From Candidatus Electryonea clarkiae (GTDB taxonomy: Bacteria; Electryoneota; Electryoneia; Electryoneales; Electryoneaceae): a stretch of 64,000 nt of DNA. The notes under the pieces were generated by a model, which saw only the letters and a program-made list of their open reading frames with translations, made no database searches and was not told where the DNA came from. The stretch spans positions 1-64,000 of the forward strand of contig JAVCCM010000156.1 in assembly GCA_030765455.1 (NCBI GenBank), written 5' to 3'. Shown piece by piece: positions 9,739 to 18,689 of the stretch. The translations under genes and the position numbers were made by a program. Numbering within the stretch: position 1 is the stretch's first letter; the number at the start of each line of letters is the position of its first letter.

Positions 9739-11377
9739 ATTTTTGGGGTCCCGATTTGCGGACGTCCTCCGTGGTGTCGTCAGCGTATTTTTTGAAATTC
9801 TCTATGAACCGTGCTGCAAGCTGCCGGTATGCGTTAAAATAGACTTCCCTGCTCGACCATGAACTTGCCGGATCAAGGACGTTGTCTGGAACACCCTTGC
9901 ATTTTTTCGGCACTTCAAAACCGAAGATGGGATCCTTTTCATAAGGCACGTCGTCGAGTTTTCCATCGAGAGCAGCATTCAAAAGGGTACGGGTGTACTT
10001 GATACTAATTCTTTTACCCACGCCGAATTTTCCGCCGACCCAACCGGTATTCAGCAGCCAGGCGTTTACATTGTATTTCAGCATCTTTCTACGGAGTAAC
10101 TCAGCATAGAAAGCGGGAGGATGCACCATAAATGGAGCGCCGAAACATGCAGAGAAGGTGATCTCCGGCTCTAATCCCAGACCAACCTCGGTTCCTGCAA
10201 TTTTCGAGGTGTAGCCGGAGATGAAATGATACATCGCCTGTTCAGGTGAAAGCTTTGAAATCGGAGGCATTACACCCGAAGCATCACAGGTGAGGAAAAT
10301 GATATTCTTGGGGTGTCCCGCCATCTTCTCGGGGACGGCATTATCTATATAACTGAGCGGATAAGACGCTCGCGTGTTTTCAGTCAGGGTCTCATCGTCC
10401 AAATCGATATTGCGTGTCACGGGATCGTAAATCACATTTTCAAGAATTGATCCAAATTTATGAGTACAGGCATGGATTTCCGGTTCCGCAGAGGCGGACA
10501 GTCGGATAACCTTGGCGTAACAGCCGTTCTCGATATTAAAAATACCTTCATCTGTCCAACCGTGCTCATCATCACCGATAAGATCCCGTTTCGGATCGGC
10601 AGAAAGGGTAGTTTTGCCTGTTCCCGACAGACCGAAGAAGAGCGCTGATTTACCCTTCTTGCCAACATTGGCGCTGCAATGCATGGAAAGTACACCCTGC
10701 AAAGGAAGCAGGTAATTCATCAAGGTGAATATTGTTTTTTTTATCTCACCACCGTACAGTGAGACTCCAACAAGCGCCATTTTCTTACCGAAATTCAGCG
10801 CGATATAGGTATTGGAATTCGTATTCTCGATCTGACGTATTGCCTTGAAATTAGGTGTGCAGATCAACGTAAATTCCGGGACAAATTGTTTGTATTCATC
10901 GGCTGTCCGTGGCGGAAGAAGCATATTTTTTGTGAAATGGCTCTGCCAGGCATGCTCCGTAATAACGCGAATCGGGAGTCGGTATTCAGGATCGGCACCG
11001 GCATAAACATCCTGCACAAAAATATCACGACCCTCAAGATAACCACTAACACGGATTAACAGGTCGTTAAACTTCTCTTCCGGGTAAGGGCGATTGTATT
11101 CACCCCACCAGATATTTTCATCGGAAGTCGGTTCCTTGACTACGTATTTGTCGTTGGCTGCACGCGAGGTATGTCCGCCGGTATTAACCAGTACAGGTCC
11201 ACCGTTTGAAATGACTCCTTCGCCGCGGAACACGATCTCCTCATACAAAGCTTCTACCGGAAGATTCCAGTAAACTTTACGGAGATTGTACAGTCCATGC
11301 ATTTTGACCGAATAAGCACTCGCCAGGGCGTTAGCGATTTTTTCCGCCGGTGTTTTTATATTTAATAAGTTGTTCAC
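9737..11377 (-). CDS. pckA: ATP-dependent phosphoenolpyruvate carboxykinase
   Basis: A 546-residue cytosolic enzyme converting oxaloacetate and ATP to PEP, CO2 and ADP (gluconeogenesis). I start it at the GTG at 11377, which overlaps the stop of the upstream aminotransferase gene as GTGA. A longer frame from an ATG at 11446 would overlap that gene by 73 nt and add 23 residues absent from the family; 546 fits the usual ~540. The P-loop GLSGTGKTT lies at 249-257, as in E. coli PckA, followed by the DDEHGW metal/nucleotide segment. The overlap implies translational coupling with the aminotransferase, which supplies oxaloacetate. Confidence 0.96.
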   Translation of the reverse strand: MNNLLNIKTPAEKIANALASAYSVKMHGLYNLRKVYWNLPVEALYEEIVFRGEGVISNGGPVLVNTGGHTSRAANDKYVVKEPTSDENIWWGEYNRPYPEEKFNDLLIRVSGYLEGRDIFVQDVYAGADPEYRLPIRVITEHAWQSHFTKNMLLPPRTADEYKQFVPEFTLICTPNFKAIRQIENTNSNTYIALNFGKKMALVGVSLYGGEIKKTIFTLMNYLLPLQGVLSMHCSANVGKKGKSALFFGLSGTGKTTLSADPKRDLIGDDEHGWTDEGIFNIENGCYAKVIRLSASAEPEIHACTHKFGSILENVIYDPVTRNIDLDDETLTENTRASYPLSYIDNAVPEKMAGHPKNIIFLTCDASGVMPPISKLSPEQAMYHFISGYTSKIAGTEVGLGLEPEITFSACFGAPFMVHPPAFYAELLRRKMLKYNVNAWLLNTGWVGGKFGVGKRISIKYTRTLLNAALDGKLDDVPYEKDPIFGFEVPKKCKGVPDNVLDPASSWSSREVYFNAYRQLAARFIENFKKYADDTTEDVRKSGPQK

Positions 11378-12591
11378 AGCCAGTCCCTCACCAGTTTCTT
11401 CTCGCCAATGAATAATTCGTTCGGCGATTCGGGATCTACGACCCATTTAATTCTTTCGATTCCAACCTTAATGTCCTTGACCGAGCCGCAGATACTCAAT
11501 CTCAGGTATCCCTCTAAACCAAACTCTTTGCCCGGTACTGTTACCACCATGGCTTTTTCAAGTATCTGTTTAGCCAGGGCGACAGAATCATTGCTATATG
11601 CCCTGAAATCCGGCAAGCAGTAGAAAGTCCCTTCAGGTTTGGTGGTTTTAATGCCGGTAAAAGATTTCAACTCACTCATCATGATGTCACGGTTATTCTG
11701 CAGCATCATTTGCAGTGAGCCGATAGTGGACTGAATCCCGGTCAGCGCGCCTTCGGCAGCGGCTTGAACTACCGTTGACGTAGTTGTGGTAGTTTGCGCC
11801 TGGATATTGATCATTATTTCAACAAGTTTGCGCGGCGCTACAGCCCATCCTACCCGGAAGCCGGTCATACCGTACAACTTCGATACACCGTTCAGGGTAA
11901 TAATACGAGAATCTTCTAAATCTTTATTAGTGTATGCATAAGGCGAGGGCCAGGTTTTTCCATCAAATATCAGCTTGTGGTATATATCATCAGATATCAG
12001 CCAGATACCTTTGGCTTCACAGAATTCAACGAGTTCAGCGATGAATTCTTCAGAATAAATGATTCCCGATGGATTATTCGGGCTGTTTATTATTATTGCC
12101 CGGGTGTAAGAACCCACCACCTGTTTGATGTCTTCCATTCGAGGGTGGAAAGAACCATCCTCGGGAGTGACAATCACAGGAATGCCATACACCATCTTGA
12201 TCATTTCAGGATAACTGACCCAATATGGTGCCAGGACTATCACCTCGTCCTGTGGATTGAGAATTGTGTACAGGATATTCCACAGTGACTGTTTCGCTCC
12301 ACTGGAGACTATCACGTTCTCAGGAGCTACAAGCTTGTTGTAGTTTTCCTCAGTATAGCGAATAATCGCTTTTCGTAACGCTGGTGTACCTTCGGTGGGA
12401 GTATATTTTATATCTCCCTCTTTGATCTTTGCGGCTGCACCGAGTATGGCAGTAACCGGAGCACGGTTCTTCGGTTCTCCAGCTCCAAGGTGAATAACCG
12501 GCTCTCCCTTGACACGAAGCAGGCGCGCCTGTTCGTTCATTGCCAACGTTGCCGACGCCGCAATCTGCCGTGCCTGCAAACTTAAGCTCAT
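11374..12591 (-). CDS. aspB: Aspartate aminotransferase, class I/II PLP-dependent
   Basis: A 405-residue fold-type I aminotransferase, likely interconverting aspartate and oxaloacetate in the cytosol. The PLP-binding lysine is K238 in the pattern SK-x5-GFRVGW; NSPNNPSG (about 169-176) and SDDIYH (about 200-205) are the usual cofactor contacts. The start ATG at 12591 has AAGGA 6 nt upstream. The stop overlaps the GTG start of pckA by 4 nt, forming a two-gene operon at the oxaloacetate/PEP node. Substrate choice among AspAT-like enzymes cannot be fixed by eye, so the symbol is tentative. Confidence 0.88.
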   Translation of the reverse strand: MSLSLQARQIAASATLAMNEQARLLRVKGEPVIHLGAGEPKNRAPVTAILGAAAKIKEGDIKYTPTEGTPALRKAIIRYTEENYNKLVAPENVIVSSGAKQSLWNILYTILNPQDEVIVLAPYWVSYPEMIKMVYGIPVIVTPEDGSFHPRMEDIKQVVGSYTRAIIINSPNNPSGIIYSEEFIAELVEFCEAKGIWLISDDIYHKLIFDGKTWPSPYAYTNKDLEDSRIITLNGVSKLYGMTGFRVGWAVAPRKLVEIMINIQAQTTTTTSTVVQAAAEGALTGIQSTIGSLQMMLQNNRDIMMSELKSFTGIKTTKPEGTFYCLPDFRAYSNDSVALAKQILEKAMVVTVPGKEFGLEGYLRLSICGSVKDIKVGIERIKWVVDPESPNELFIGEKKLVRDWL

Positions 12592-13382
12592 AAAAGATTC
12601 CTTCTATCTAAAAGGAGAAAAACTGTTTGAATTATACCTCGAGCTTGTATAAAAACGCACAAACTTTTGTATATTAATTCGAGCAGTTTTTTCTGGTGTT
12701 TGTTTATAACTAAGAATCAACATTCTAAGTCATTGTATGTCAATTATTAACATCGGTGTCTGGCGTATCTCCACCAGAGCAATAAAACTGAATTATAGAA
12801 TGAAGTTAGTGAATAAAATAACAACCTGCAATACTTGAATGAGAATATGCTGTTTTTTTGAGTGTACTTTGGAAGTATTAATATTACATGATTTTTTCAT
12901 GTTTGTTTGTTCATGAGTTGTTTATACAGTCAACTCCAGTCCTTTCGGGTGGGATTTGCTTGTAAATGCTTTTGCAGTAGAGACCACAAGCCTGTGCTTG
13001 GGAAGAATACAGTGAATAAAGAGTTTTTTTTTCTTGAATCTCAAATTTTCAATGGTTGTTTGGGAACAAACTCATACTGCTGTTTCGGTGATCTCCTCAG
13101 CAAATCCATAGGAAAAATCAGCAAAAATCTGAGTTACTACTATCCTTGGATTACTGATCTATGATTTTCACAAAAAATAGCAGAGCTTGGCAAAACATCC
13201 GTATTATGACGCTATAAACTTGTTGCTATTAAACTTATAAAGACCTACTCCTATTGACATGAACCGTTAGTTATACGAAACAGTAATTAGCGTACAAGGG
13301 AAAATTTTCTTATATTGCTTGCGACATTATTCTCAAGGATAGAAACGTTTAAAGTGAATTTTTTAAGCAGGGAGAGGGTTAC
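12592..13382. other. 791-bp gene-poor divergent intergenic region
   Basis: This lies between the divergent aspB and acyl-CoA dehydrogenase genes, so it must hold promoters in both directions. On the minus strand a perfect TATAAT (plus-strand 12631-12636) lies about 40 nt before the aspB start, but no well-spaced -35 was found. On the plus strand TTGACA occurs at 13254-13259 without a good -10 at 16-18 bp. An 85-codon open frame at 12907-13164 looks spurious: no ribosome-binding site and cysteine-rich, unfamiliar composition. Confidence 0.4.
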
Positions 13383-14525
13383 ATGGATTTCAGATTAACT
13401 GAAGAACAGGAGATGCTTCGTCAAACCGCGCGAGATTTTTCAGAGAAAGAATTGCGTGCCGGAGTCGCTGAAAGAGATGAGAAGGAGATATTTCCAGGTG
13501 AATATATCGAGCAGCTCAGTGAACTTGGTTTTATGGGCATGGTTGTTTCCGAGGAAAACGGCGGTACAGGATTTGACACGGTTGGTTATGTTGTCGCACT
13601 GGAGGAGATGGCTCGAATTGATCCATCAGTGGAAATTATCGTTTCTGTGCATAACAGCCTGCATATTTACCCGCTTGAGAAATTTGGCAGTGATTATATA
13701 AAAAAGGAATGCCTGTCCAAAATGGTTACCGGTGAATGGCTCGGAGCGTTCGCATTAACGGAACCCGGTTCAGGTTCCGATGCCGGGGCTATGAAGACAA
13801 CAGCGGCAAAATCTGGAAATGAATGGATATTGAATGGCACAAAAAATTTCATCACTTCCGGATCAAATTGCGATGCTTATGTATTAGTAGCAGTGACCGA
13901 TAAGGACAAAGGTGCTAAAGGAAGTACAGCTTTCTGGATTCCCCGGGAAACACCCGGTCTGATAGTAGGAAAACACGAAAATAAGATGGGAATTCGCTCG
14001 ACGGATACGGTATCCATTTCGCTTGAGGATGCACGAATCCCTGAAGAATATATTATTGGAAAGCCTGGAGATGGCTTCAAGATAATGCTGACTGCATTGG
14101 ATAGCGGCAGGCTTGGCGTCGCAGCACAGGGGCTTGGTATTGCCCAGGCAGCGTTGGAGGAATCATTAAGCTATAGCCAGGAAAGATTTCAATTCGGCAA
14201 ACCGATTGCCGCATTCCAGGGAATCCAGAATAAAGTCGCAGATATGCAGATAAAGATCAGTCAGGCAAGATGGTCGTTATATCATGCTGCCTGGATGAAA
14301 GACCAGGGCGAGAGATACTCAAAAGAGGCAGCTATAGCAAAAGTAGCATGCAGTGAAGCTGCGATGTGGTGTGCTAACCAGGCGGTTCAGATTTTTGGCG
14401 GTTATGGCTACTGCAAAGATTATCCTGTTGAAAGGATGCTCCGCGACGCTAAGATTACAGAGATTTATGAAGGAACAAATGAAATTCAGAGAGTGGTAAT
14501 TTCAAGAGCTTTGTATGGAAGATAA
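13383..14525 (+). CDS. Acyl-CoA dehydrogenase
   Basis: A 380-residue FAD enzyme introducing a C2-C3 double bond into acyl-CoA; electrons would go to an electron-transfer flavoprotein, which is not encoded here. Visible family signatures are the FAD/substrate motif [13 protein letters not shown] (about 119-132) and the C-terminal GGYGY...[10 protein letters not shown], with the catalytic base at E363 as in short-chain/butyryl-CoA dehydrogenases. AGGGAGAGGG precedes the ATG. Length is standard. Chain-length specificity is a guess (short chain). Confidence 0.93.
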   Translation: MDFRLTEEQEMLRQTARDFSEKELRAGVAERDEKEIFPGEYIEQLSELGFMGMVVSEENGGTGFDTVGYVVALEEMARIDPSVEIIVSVHNSLHIYPLEKFGSDYIKKECLSKMVTGEWLGAFALTEPGSGSDAGAMKTTAAKSGNEWILNGTKNFITSGSNCDAYVLVAVTDKDKGAKGSTAFWIPRETPGLIVGKHENKMGIRSTDTVSISLEDARIPEEYIIGKPGDGFKIMLTALDSGRLGVAAQGLGIAQAALEESLSYSQERFQFGKPIAAFQGIQNKVADMQIKISQARWSLYHAAWMKDQGERYSKEAAIAKVACSEAAMWCANQAVQIFGGYGYCKDYPVERMLRDAKITEIYEGTNEIQRVVISRALYGR

Positions 14526-14583
14526 AAGCTGCTGAATATTATTATGAGATTAGTTATTACTTTTCTGTTTTTTGAAGTTATTT

Positions 14584-15138
14584 ATGTCTCTATTATATCT
14601 TTGCCGACATGCAGAATCAGTAGCAAATGCTGAAGAGTGGGTTTCGGGTTGTTCCGATGTTCCATTGACAGAAAAAGGATATCTACAAGCGTCTGAATTG
14701 GCGGAGGCATTAAGTAGGGATGGGACGCTGAAAAATATTATCAGCAGCGATTTAAGCCGGGCAAAAAATACAGCGGAAACAATTCGAGAAAAACTGGGTG
14801 GGGAACTACTCCTTGACAAAGATCTGCGTGAACGTGATTACGGGCAGTGGACGGGAACTCCTTACCAGGTAGCTTTTGTCGAACGAAAGGCAGAATGGGA
14901 ACGTCTGCGACAGCATGATGATATTGCACCGCCAGGTGGTGAAACTCAAGCTGAGCATCGTGTGAGGATTTTCAGGGCACTAAAACGTGCTCACAGAAAA
15001 TGGCAGCATGGATTCATAGTAGTCACGCATCGAGGTGTTATCAGGCTGTTATTTCAAACATTGGGAATCATGGAGGATGGAAAAATACCATCGCCTCCAA
15101 ATCCGCCCATGTTTATAAAGGTGGATTGGAAACCGTAA
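14584..15138 (+). CDS. Histidine phosphatase family protein (phosphoglycerate mutase-like)
   Basis: A 184-residue member of the branch-1 histidine phosphatases. The catalytic RHAE motif is near the N terminus (LCRHAESVANAE), followed by LTEKGY and SDLSRAKNTAE, and the second catalytic histidine sits in VVTHRGVIRLL. I prefer the ATG at 14584 over an in-frame TTG at 14572 because the beta-strand before RHAE then begins at the usual distance. Substrate is uncertain: cofactor-dependent mutase, cobalamin-pathway CobC-like phosphatase and general phosphatase are all possible. Confidence 0.85.
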   Translation: MSLLYLCRHAESVANAEEWVSGCSDVPLTEKGYLQASELAEALSRDGTLKNIISSDLSRAKNTAETIREKLGGELLLDKDLRERDYGQWTGTPYQVAFVERKAEWERLRQHDDIAPPGGETQAEHRVRIFRALKRAHRKWQHGFIVVTHRGVIRLLFQTLGIMEDGKIPSPPNPPMFIKVDWKP

Positions 15139-15229
15139 TGGTTTCTTCAGATATTCAGTTTGGGATCAGTAATTCTTGAGTAAAATGTTTACGAAAATAA
15201 ATACTTGAACATACATATCGGAGTTAAAG

Positions 15230-16240
15230 ATGGGTTTTGATGGATCAGGTTTTATCTGGATGAACGGAAAATTAGTTCCCTGGAACGAAGCAACTATTCC
15301 CGTGGGTGCACACGTTATTCATTATGGGTCATCTGTTTTCGAAGGTATTCGAATGTACCACCAGGAAGCCGGTGAGCATAAAAGTGTGGTTTTCCGTCTC
15401 CGCGAACATATCCAAAGGTTATATAATTCAGCAAAAATTTACAACATGACCCCGGATAACCTAAGCGATGACAGCCCTCACGCACAATCGGGCGAATTTC
15501 TGAAATACTCGATCAACGACGTGCTTGATGCATGTGTTGAGACGCTAAAGGCAAATGGAGATCGAGATGCATATATCCGTCCTGCTATATATAGAGGGTA
15601 TCATAGTTTAGGCGTCGATCCACGAAATTGTCCGGTTGACGTTTTTGTAATGACCTGGCGTTGGGGAAATTACCTTGGAGCTGAAGCCCTTGAACAGGGC
15701 GTGGATGTCGCTGTTTCCTCATGGACAAGAATGGCACCCAATACTTTTCCTGCTCTTGCTAAATGCGGCGCGAATTACATGAACAGCCAATTGATAAAAC
15801 TTGAAGCTATCCGTCACGGTTATGTCGAAGGAATTGCTCTTGACACTATGGGTTATGTTTCTGAGGGATCAGGTGAAAACATCTTCATATATTTAAAGGA
15901 CCAGAAGGCGATATATACTCCACCGCTCGGCAATAGCATCCTGCCGGGAATTACACGCGATGCCCTGATAAAGTTACTAAATGATATGACTGATGCGGGT
16001 GAAATTGACGCGAAAGTCGAGGAACATATTATACCCCGCGAAATGCTCTATTTGGCTGATGAGGTTTTCTTCTGCGGTACAGCATCGGAAGTTACACCAA
16101 TCCGGTCAATAGACGGCAAAAAAATTGGTGCCGGAAAGCGTGGAGAGATAGCCGGAAAATTACAGGAGAAATTCTTCTCAATCATCAACGGTGCAAGTGA
16201 AGATACATATAATTGGTTGACTGCTGTTGAAATTGACTGA
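15230..16240 (+). CDS. ilvE: Branched-chain amino acid aminotransferase
   Basis: A 336-residue fold-type IV PLP enzyme for the last step of Ile, Leu and Val synthesis, using glutamate as amino donor. The PLP lysine is K178 in ALAKCGANYMNS, and YVSEGSGENIF is the cofactor phosphate-binding loop typical of IlvE. GGAG lies 8 nt upstream of the ATG. Length is slightly above the ~308 of E. coli IlvE; an extra segment around residues 70-92 explains most of it. Not visibly linked to other branched-chain genes. Confidence 0.93.
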   Translation: MGFDGSGFIWMNGKLVPWNEATIPVGAHVIHYGSSVFEGIRMYHQEAGEHKSVVFRLREHIQRLYNSAKIYNMTPDNLSDDSPHAQSGEFLKYSINDVLDACVETLKANGDRDAYIRPAIYRGYHSLGVDPRNCPVDVFVMTWRWGNYLGAEALEQGVDVAVSSWTRMAPNTFPALAKCGANYMNSQLIKLEAIRHGYVEGIALDTMGYVSEGSGENIFIYLKDQKAIYTPPLGNSILPGITRDALIKLLNDMTDAGEIDAKVEEHIIPREMLYLADEVFFCGTASEVTPIRSIDGKKIGAGKRGEIAGKLQEKFFSIINGASEDTYNWLTAVEID

Positions 16241-16380
16241 TTTTTCTTCTTTGAAGCATGAATGAGTTGTGATTAAATTGTACCCGGAGTTACAGCAGAA
16301 ATTAGTTCCGGATTGAATGATAATATTTACAGACGCAAGTTTCAGGCAGTATCCAGGCGTTAAGTTATGGGTTTTTGAAA

Positions 16381-16968
16381 ATGCAGGTTGGAGCAACCAA
16401 GAGTCGCCATGAGGCGCGGGAAAGAGCTCTTCAGGTTCTTTATGCAGTTGAGGTCGCGGAACATGTTCCCGAAAAGGCATGCGACGAATTGCTGAATGAA
16501 GGTGAAGACCGTTATCTGGATTTTGCGCGAACTCTTGTTTTGCTTGCCGTTGAGCACTGTGAAACGATGGATGAACTCATTCGTGATAAAGCTCAACGCT
16601 GGGATTTCAATAGAATCGCAATTCTTGATAGATTAATACTTCGCCTGGCGCTTTGTGAGTTTTTTTATCTTCCGGATGTGCCTCCCAAAGTAACAATCAA
16701 CGAAGCAATCGAAGTAGCCAAAGAATTCAGCACTGAACAATCCGGTCGATTCATAAATGGAATACTTGATGCTGTTTTCGGCGAAAAAGAAGCGGATATT
16801 CGAAAACTGAAGAAATCTTCTGTTATGGGAGATTCTGATAAAGCTCTTGAAAAAACAACGAAAAAAAAGAAATCAACTTCAAAAGCAAAAGCAAAAACAA
16901 CAAAAGCAAAAGCAAAAACAACGAAAAAAACAACATCGGAAAACAAAATAGAACCCAAGGAATCCTGA
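16381..16968 (+). CDS. nusB: Transcription antitermination factor NusB with a lysine-rich tail
   Basis: A 195-residue NusB, an RNA-binding partner of NusE/S10 in rRNA antitermination. The N-terminal SRHEARERALQVLYA and later PPKVTINEAIEVAK and SGRFINGILDAV are NusB signatures. The ATG at 16381 is preferred over a TTG at 16375. Unusually, about 45 residues after the normal end form a K/A/T tail (repeated KAKAKTTK) encoded by an A-rich near-repeat at 16859-16930. The tail resembles histone-H1-like nucleic-acid-binding tails; its role is inferred. The next gene follows after 4 nt. Confidence 0.92.
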   Translation: MQVGATKSRHEARERALQVLYAVEVAEHVPEKACDELLNEGEDRYLDFARTLVLLAVEHCETMDELIRDKAQRWDFNRIAILDRLILRLALCEFFYLPDVPPKVTINEAIEVAKEFSTEQSGRFINGILDAVFGEKEADIRKLKKSSVMGDSDKALEKTTKKKKSTSKAKAKTTKAKAKTTKKTTSENKIEPKES

Positions 16969-16972
16969 CGGT

Positions 16973-17647
16973 TTGATATTCGCAATTATTTCTGACATCC
17001 ACGGCAATTTACAGGCGTTAGAAAAGGTACTCAACGATATAGAGTCGAGAAAACCCGACCGTGTAATATGTCTTGGAGACCTGGTAGGATATGGCGCTAA
17101 CCCGAATGAGGTCATTGATAGGATACGCCAATGCGCTGATGTTGTTTTAGCGGGAAATCATGACCATGCGGCAATTGGACTAACAGATATAACCGTCTTC
17201 AATCAGTTTGCTTTCAATGCTGCAATCTGGACTCGAAAAATCCTCACCCCTGAGAATCACGAATACTTGACATCTGTACCATTCACGCACAGCGAAGATG
17301 ATCTTTATTTTACCCATGCGAGCCCGCATAATCCGGAGGATTGGCATTATATTTTCACCCGGTACGATGCCGAATATGCTATGGAGCATGCGCCGACCGG
17401 GATCGTTTTTATTGGTCATACCCATGTACCGAATGATCACCAGACAAGAAACGGCCGCTTAATAAATGTCGGATCAGTTGGGCAACCGCGTGACGGCGAC
17501 CCGCGTGCGGCTTATACGCTGTTCGATAACCAGACCGGAGAACGCCGACTGATACGTCTTGATTATGACATAAAATCCGCAGGAAAAGCAATCCTCAAAG
17601 CCGGCTTACCCAAATTCTTAGCCGAGAGGTTAGTCAAGGGAAGATAA
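16973..17647 (+). CDS. Calcineurin-like metallophosphoesterase (YfcE/MJ0936-like)
   Basis: A 224-residue metal-dependent phosphoesterase. The motif set is complete: SDIHGN, GDLVGYG, GNHDHA, a central H in FTHASPHN and C-terminal GHTHVP. Start is a TTG 4 nt after the nusB stop, with AAGGA 11 nt upstream inside nusB; no ATG lies near the first beta-strand. Probably co-transcribed with nusB. Substrate unknown; related proteins act on phosphodiesters in vitro. Confidence 0.88.
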   Translation: MIFAIISDIHGNLQALEKVLNDIESRKPDRVICLGDLVGYGANPNEVIDRIRQCADVVLAGNHDHAAIGLTDITVFNQFAFNAAIWTRKILTPENHEYLTSVPFTHSEDDLYFTHASPHNPEDWHYIFTRYDAEYAMEHAPTGIVFIGHTHVPNDHQTRNGRLINVGSVGQPRDGDPRAAYTLFDNQTGERRLIRLDYDIKSAGKAILKAGLPKFLAERLVKGR

Positions 17648-17663
17648 ACTAGTCTGGTTGAAA

Positions 17664-17717
17664 CTGGTTGATTGATGTATAATTCTGAAACTGATTGATA
17701 GATGTACAATTCTGAAA
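17664..17717. repeat. Two-copy 27-bp tandem repeat
   Basis: CTGGTTGATTGATGTATAAT... (17664-17690) is followed at once by CTGATTGATAGATGTACAAT... (17691-17717), differing at only a few positions. Noncoding, just downstream of the metallophosphoesterase gene. Confidence 0.75.
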
Positions 17718-17736
17718 TATGTTATTTACGTAGTTT

Positions 17737-17824
17737 AACCCGGCTTCAGCGGGTTATTCTTTGCACCCGGCTTCAGCCGGGGTGTTGGGTTGAAAGCTAC
17801 TGATATAGCGCGCTTTAGCGTGGC
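17737..17824. repeat. REP-like triple palindrome
   Basis: Three related hairpins with a TTCAG/TTTAG core: AACCCG...CGGGTT (17737-17755), CCCGGC-TTCA-GCCGGG (17766-17781) and GCGCGCTTTAGCGTG (near 17807-17821). They resemble extragenic palindromes placed after genes. The third lies over the end of the toxin pseudogene, whose stop codon uses the TTA of its loop. The first two may also terminate nusB-operon transcripts, although no clear U-run follows. Confidence 0.65.
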
Positions 17825-18095
17825 TTCTCGAAAGTATATTTATAAACATCTTTTCGATACCCTACCTTTACGACAAGAACACTCTTTTCCTGATCATCTA
17901 TAGCATAAACAATCCTGTACCAACCTGACGTACTCGACATCGAGCCTGCTGAGACAGCTTCTCACATCCAGGCGGACGTGGATCATCAACCAGGGATTGA
18001 ATTCGACTCACAACCATCTGTCGATCCTTCTTCCGGCTTATCCGCTCGATCTCTTTCACAGCCGAGGGTTTTACCAGGAGATTATATCTTCCCAT
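17815..18095 (-). pseudogene. Frameshifted RelE/ParE-family toxin
   Basis: The frame from the ATG at 18095 encodes a RelE/ParE-like start (YNLLVKPSAVKEIERI, then CEKLSQQA and RVRQ) but breaks to give a stop at 17895-17898 after 65 codons. In the neighbouring frame the family continues perfectly: GWYRIVYAIDDQEKSVLVVKVGYRKDVYKY in pieces, to a TAA at 17815. One missing G in the CAG-GTTGG stretch near 17934 accounts for the break. Repaired, the protein would be about 93 residues, the normal length. It overlaps the antitoxin gene by 14 nt. A sequencing or assembly error is the main alternative to real inactivation. Confidence 0.82.
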
Positions 18096-18315
18096 CGCTC
18101 TTGAGCTGATTCAGGACGTCTTCAAAGGCAAGGTTGGGTTCCGCCGATCTTTCCTCGAAAGCAGCGATATCTTCTAAATCCTCGAGTAAGCTCTGACGAA
18201 CTGCATCATTCACTAAATCAGATATGCTTCGATCCGTCTCAGCGGCTTTGATACGAATCGCACGATGAAGCTGAGGATCAAAATAGACGGTTGCTCTTTT
18301 TACTTTAGTAGCCAT
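18082..18315 (-). CDS. Ribbon-helix-helix antitoxin
   Basis: A 77-residue partner of the adjacent toxin. The first 45 residues (KRATVYFDPQLHRAIRIKA, then SISDLVNDAVRQSL) form a typical ribbon-helix-helix DNA-binding domain. The acidic C terminus (EDLEDIAAFEE...) would wrap the toxin. The start at 18315 is preferred over 18354 because the domain begins at MATK. The gene comes first and overlaps the toxin by 14 nt, the classic arrangement that autoregulates its own promoter. The antitoxin is intact although the toxin is broken. Confidence 0.85.
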   Translation of the reverse strand: MATKVKRATVYFDPQLHRAIRIKAAETDRSISDLVNDAVRQSLLEDLEDIAAFEERSAEPNLAFEDVLNQLKSDGKI

Positions 18316-18689
18316 GAATGTAAATATAACCTCATCCAGACCTAATTCACCCAATCTGCTGAGAGATCATTCGCTCCATTAACTTATTGGTTATATGAAT
18401 AAAACTGGATTTTGATAGATGCTCAGTGGTATATTTAGTGGATGCTGTTATAACTACTCCTTCTAACTGGCGACACCGCATACAGTATTGCTCGCATTAT
18501 ATGAGCGCGGTTGAGGTTAGATATAATCTTAGAATAAGGAGATCATCATGAAACTTACCTTCATCATACCCTGACTCCCTCAATTACAGGAGAGAAATAC
18601 CGTGCATTGAATTAGTACGGGCTTTTGATATTGAGGGAGAATACCTGATTTTTATCATTATAACCAAAAATTTAATCTTGGAGTTGAAG
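18316..18689. other. Intergenic region with a strong start for an 8-codon ORF and a perfect inverted repeat
   Basis: At 18548 an ATG with AAGGAG 6 nt upstream opens an eight-codon frame (MKLTFIIP, stop at 18572). A perfect 10-bp inverted repeat, CTCCCTCAAT (18575-18584) and ATTGAGGGAG (18630-18639), follows. One base fewer in the CCC at 18569-18571 would fuse this start in frame to the 44-residue gene at 18690. It could be a leader peptide with an attenuator-like structure or the relic of a longer gene; I cannot decide from sequence alone. Confidence 0.35.

Noticed and set aside
11374-11446. ATG at 11446 as the pckA start
   Set aside because: It would overlap the aminotransferase gene by 73 nt and add 23 non-family residues; the GTG at 11377 forms a normal 4-nt overlap.
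12907-13164. 85-codon open frame as a gene
   Set aside because: No ribosome-binding site, odd composition with many Cys and Phe, and no family resemblance.
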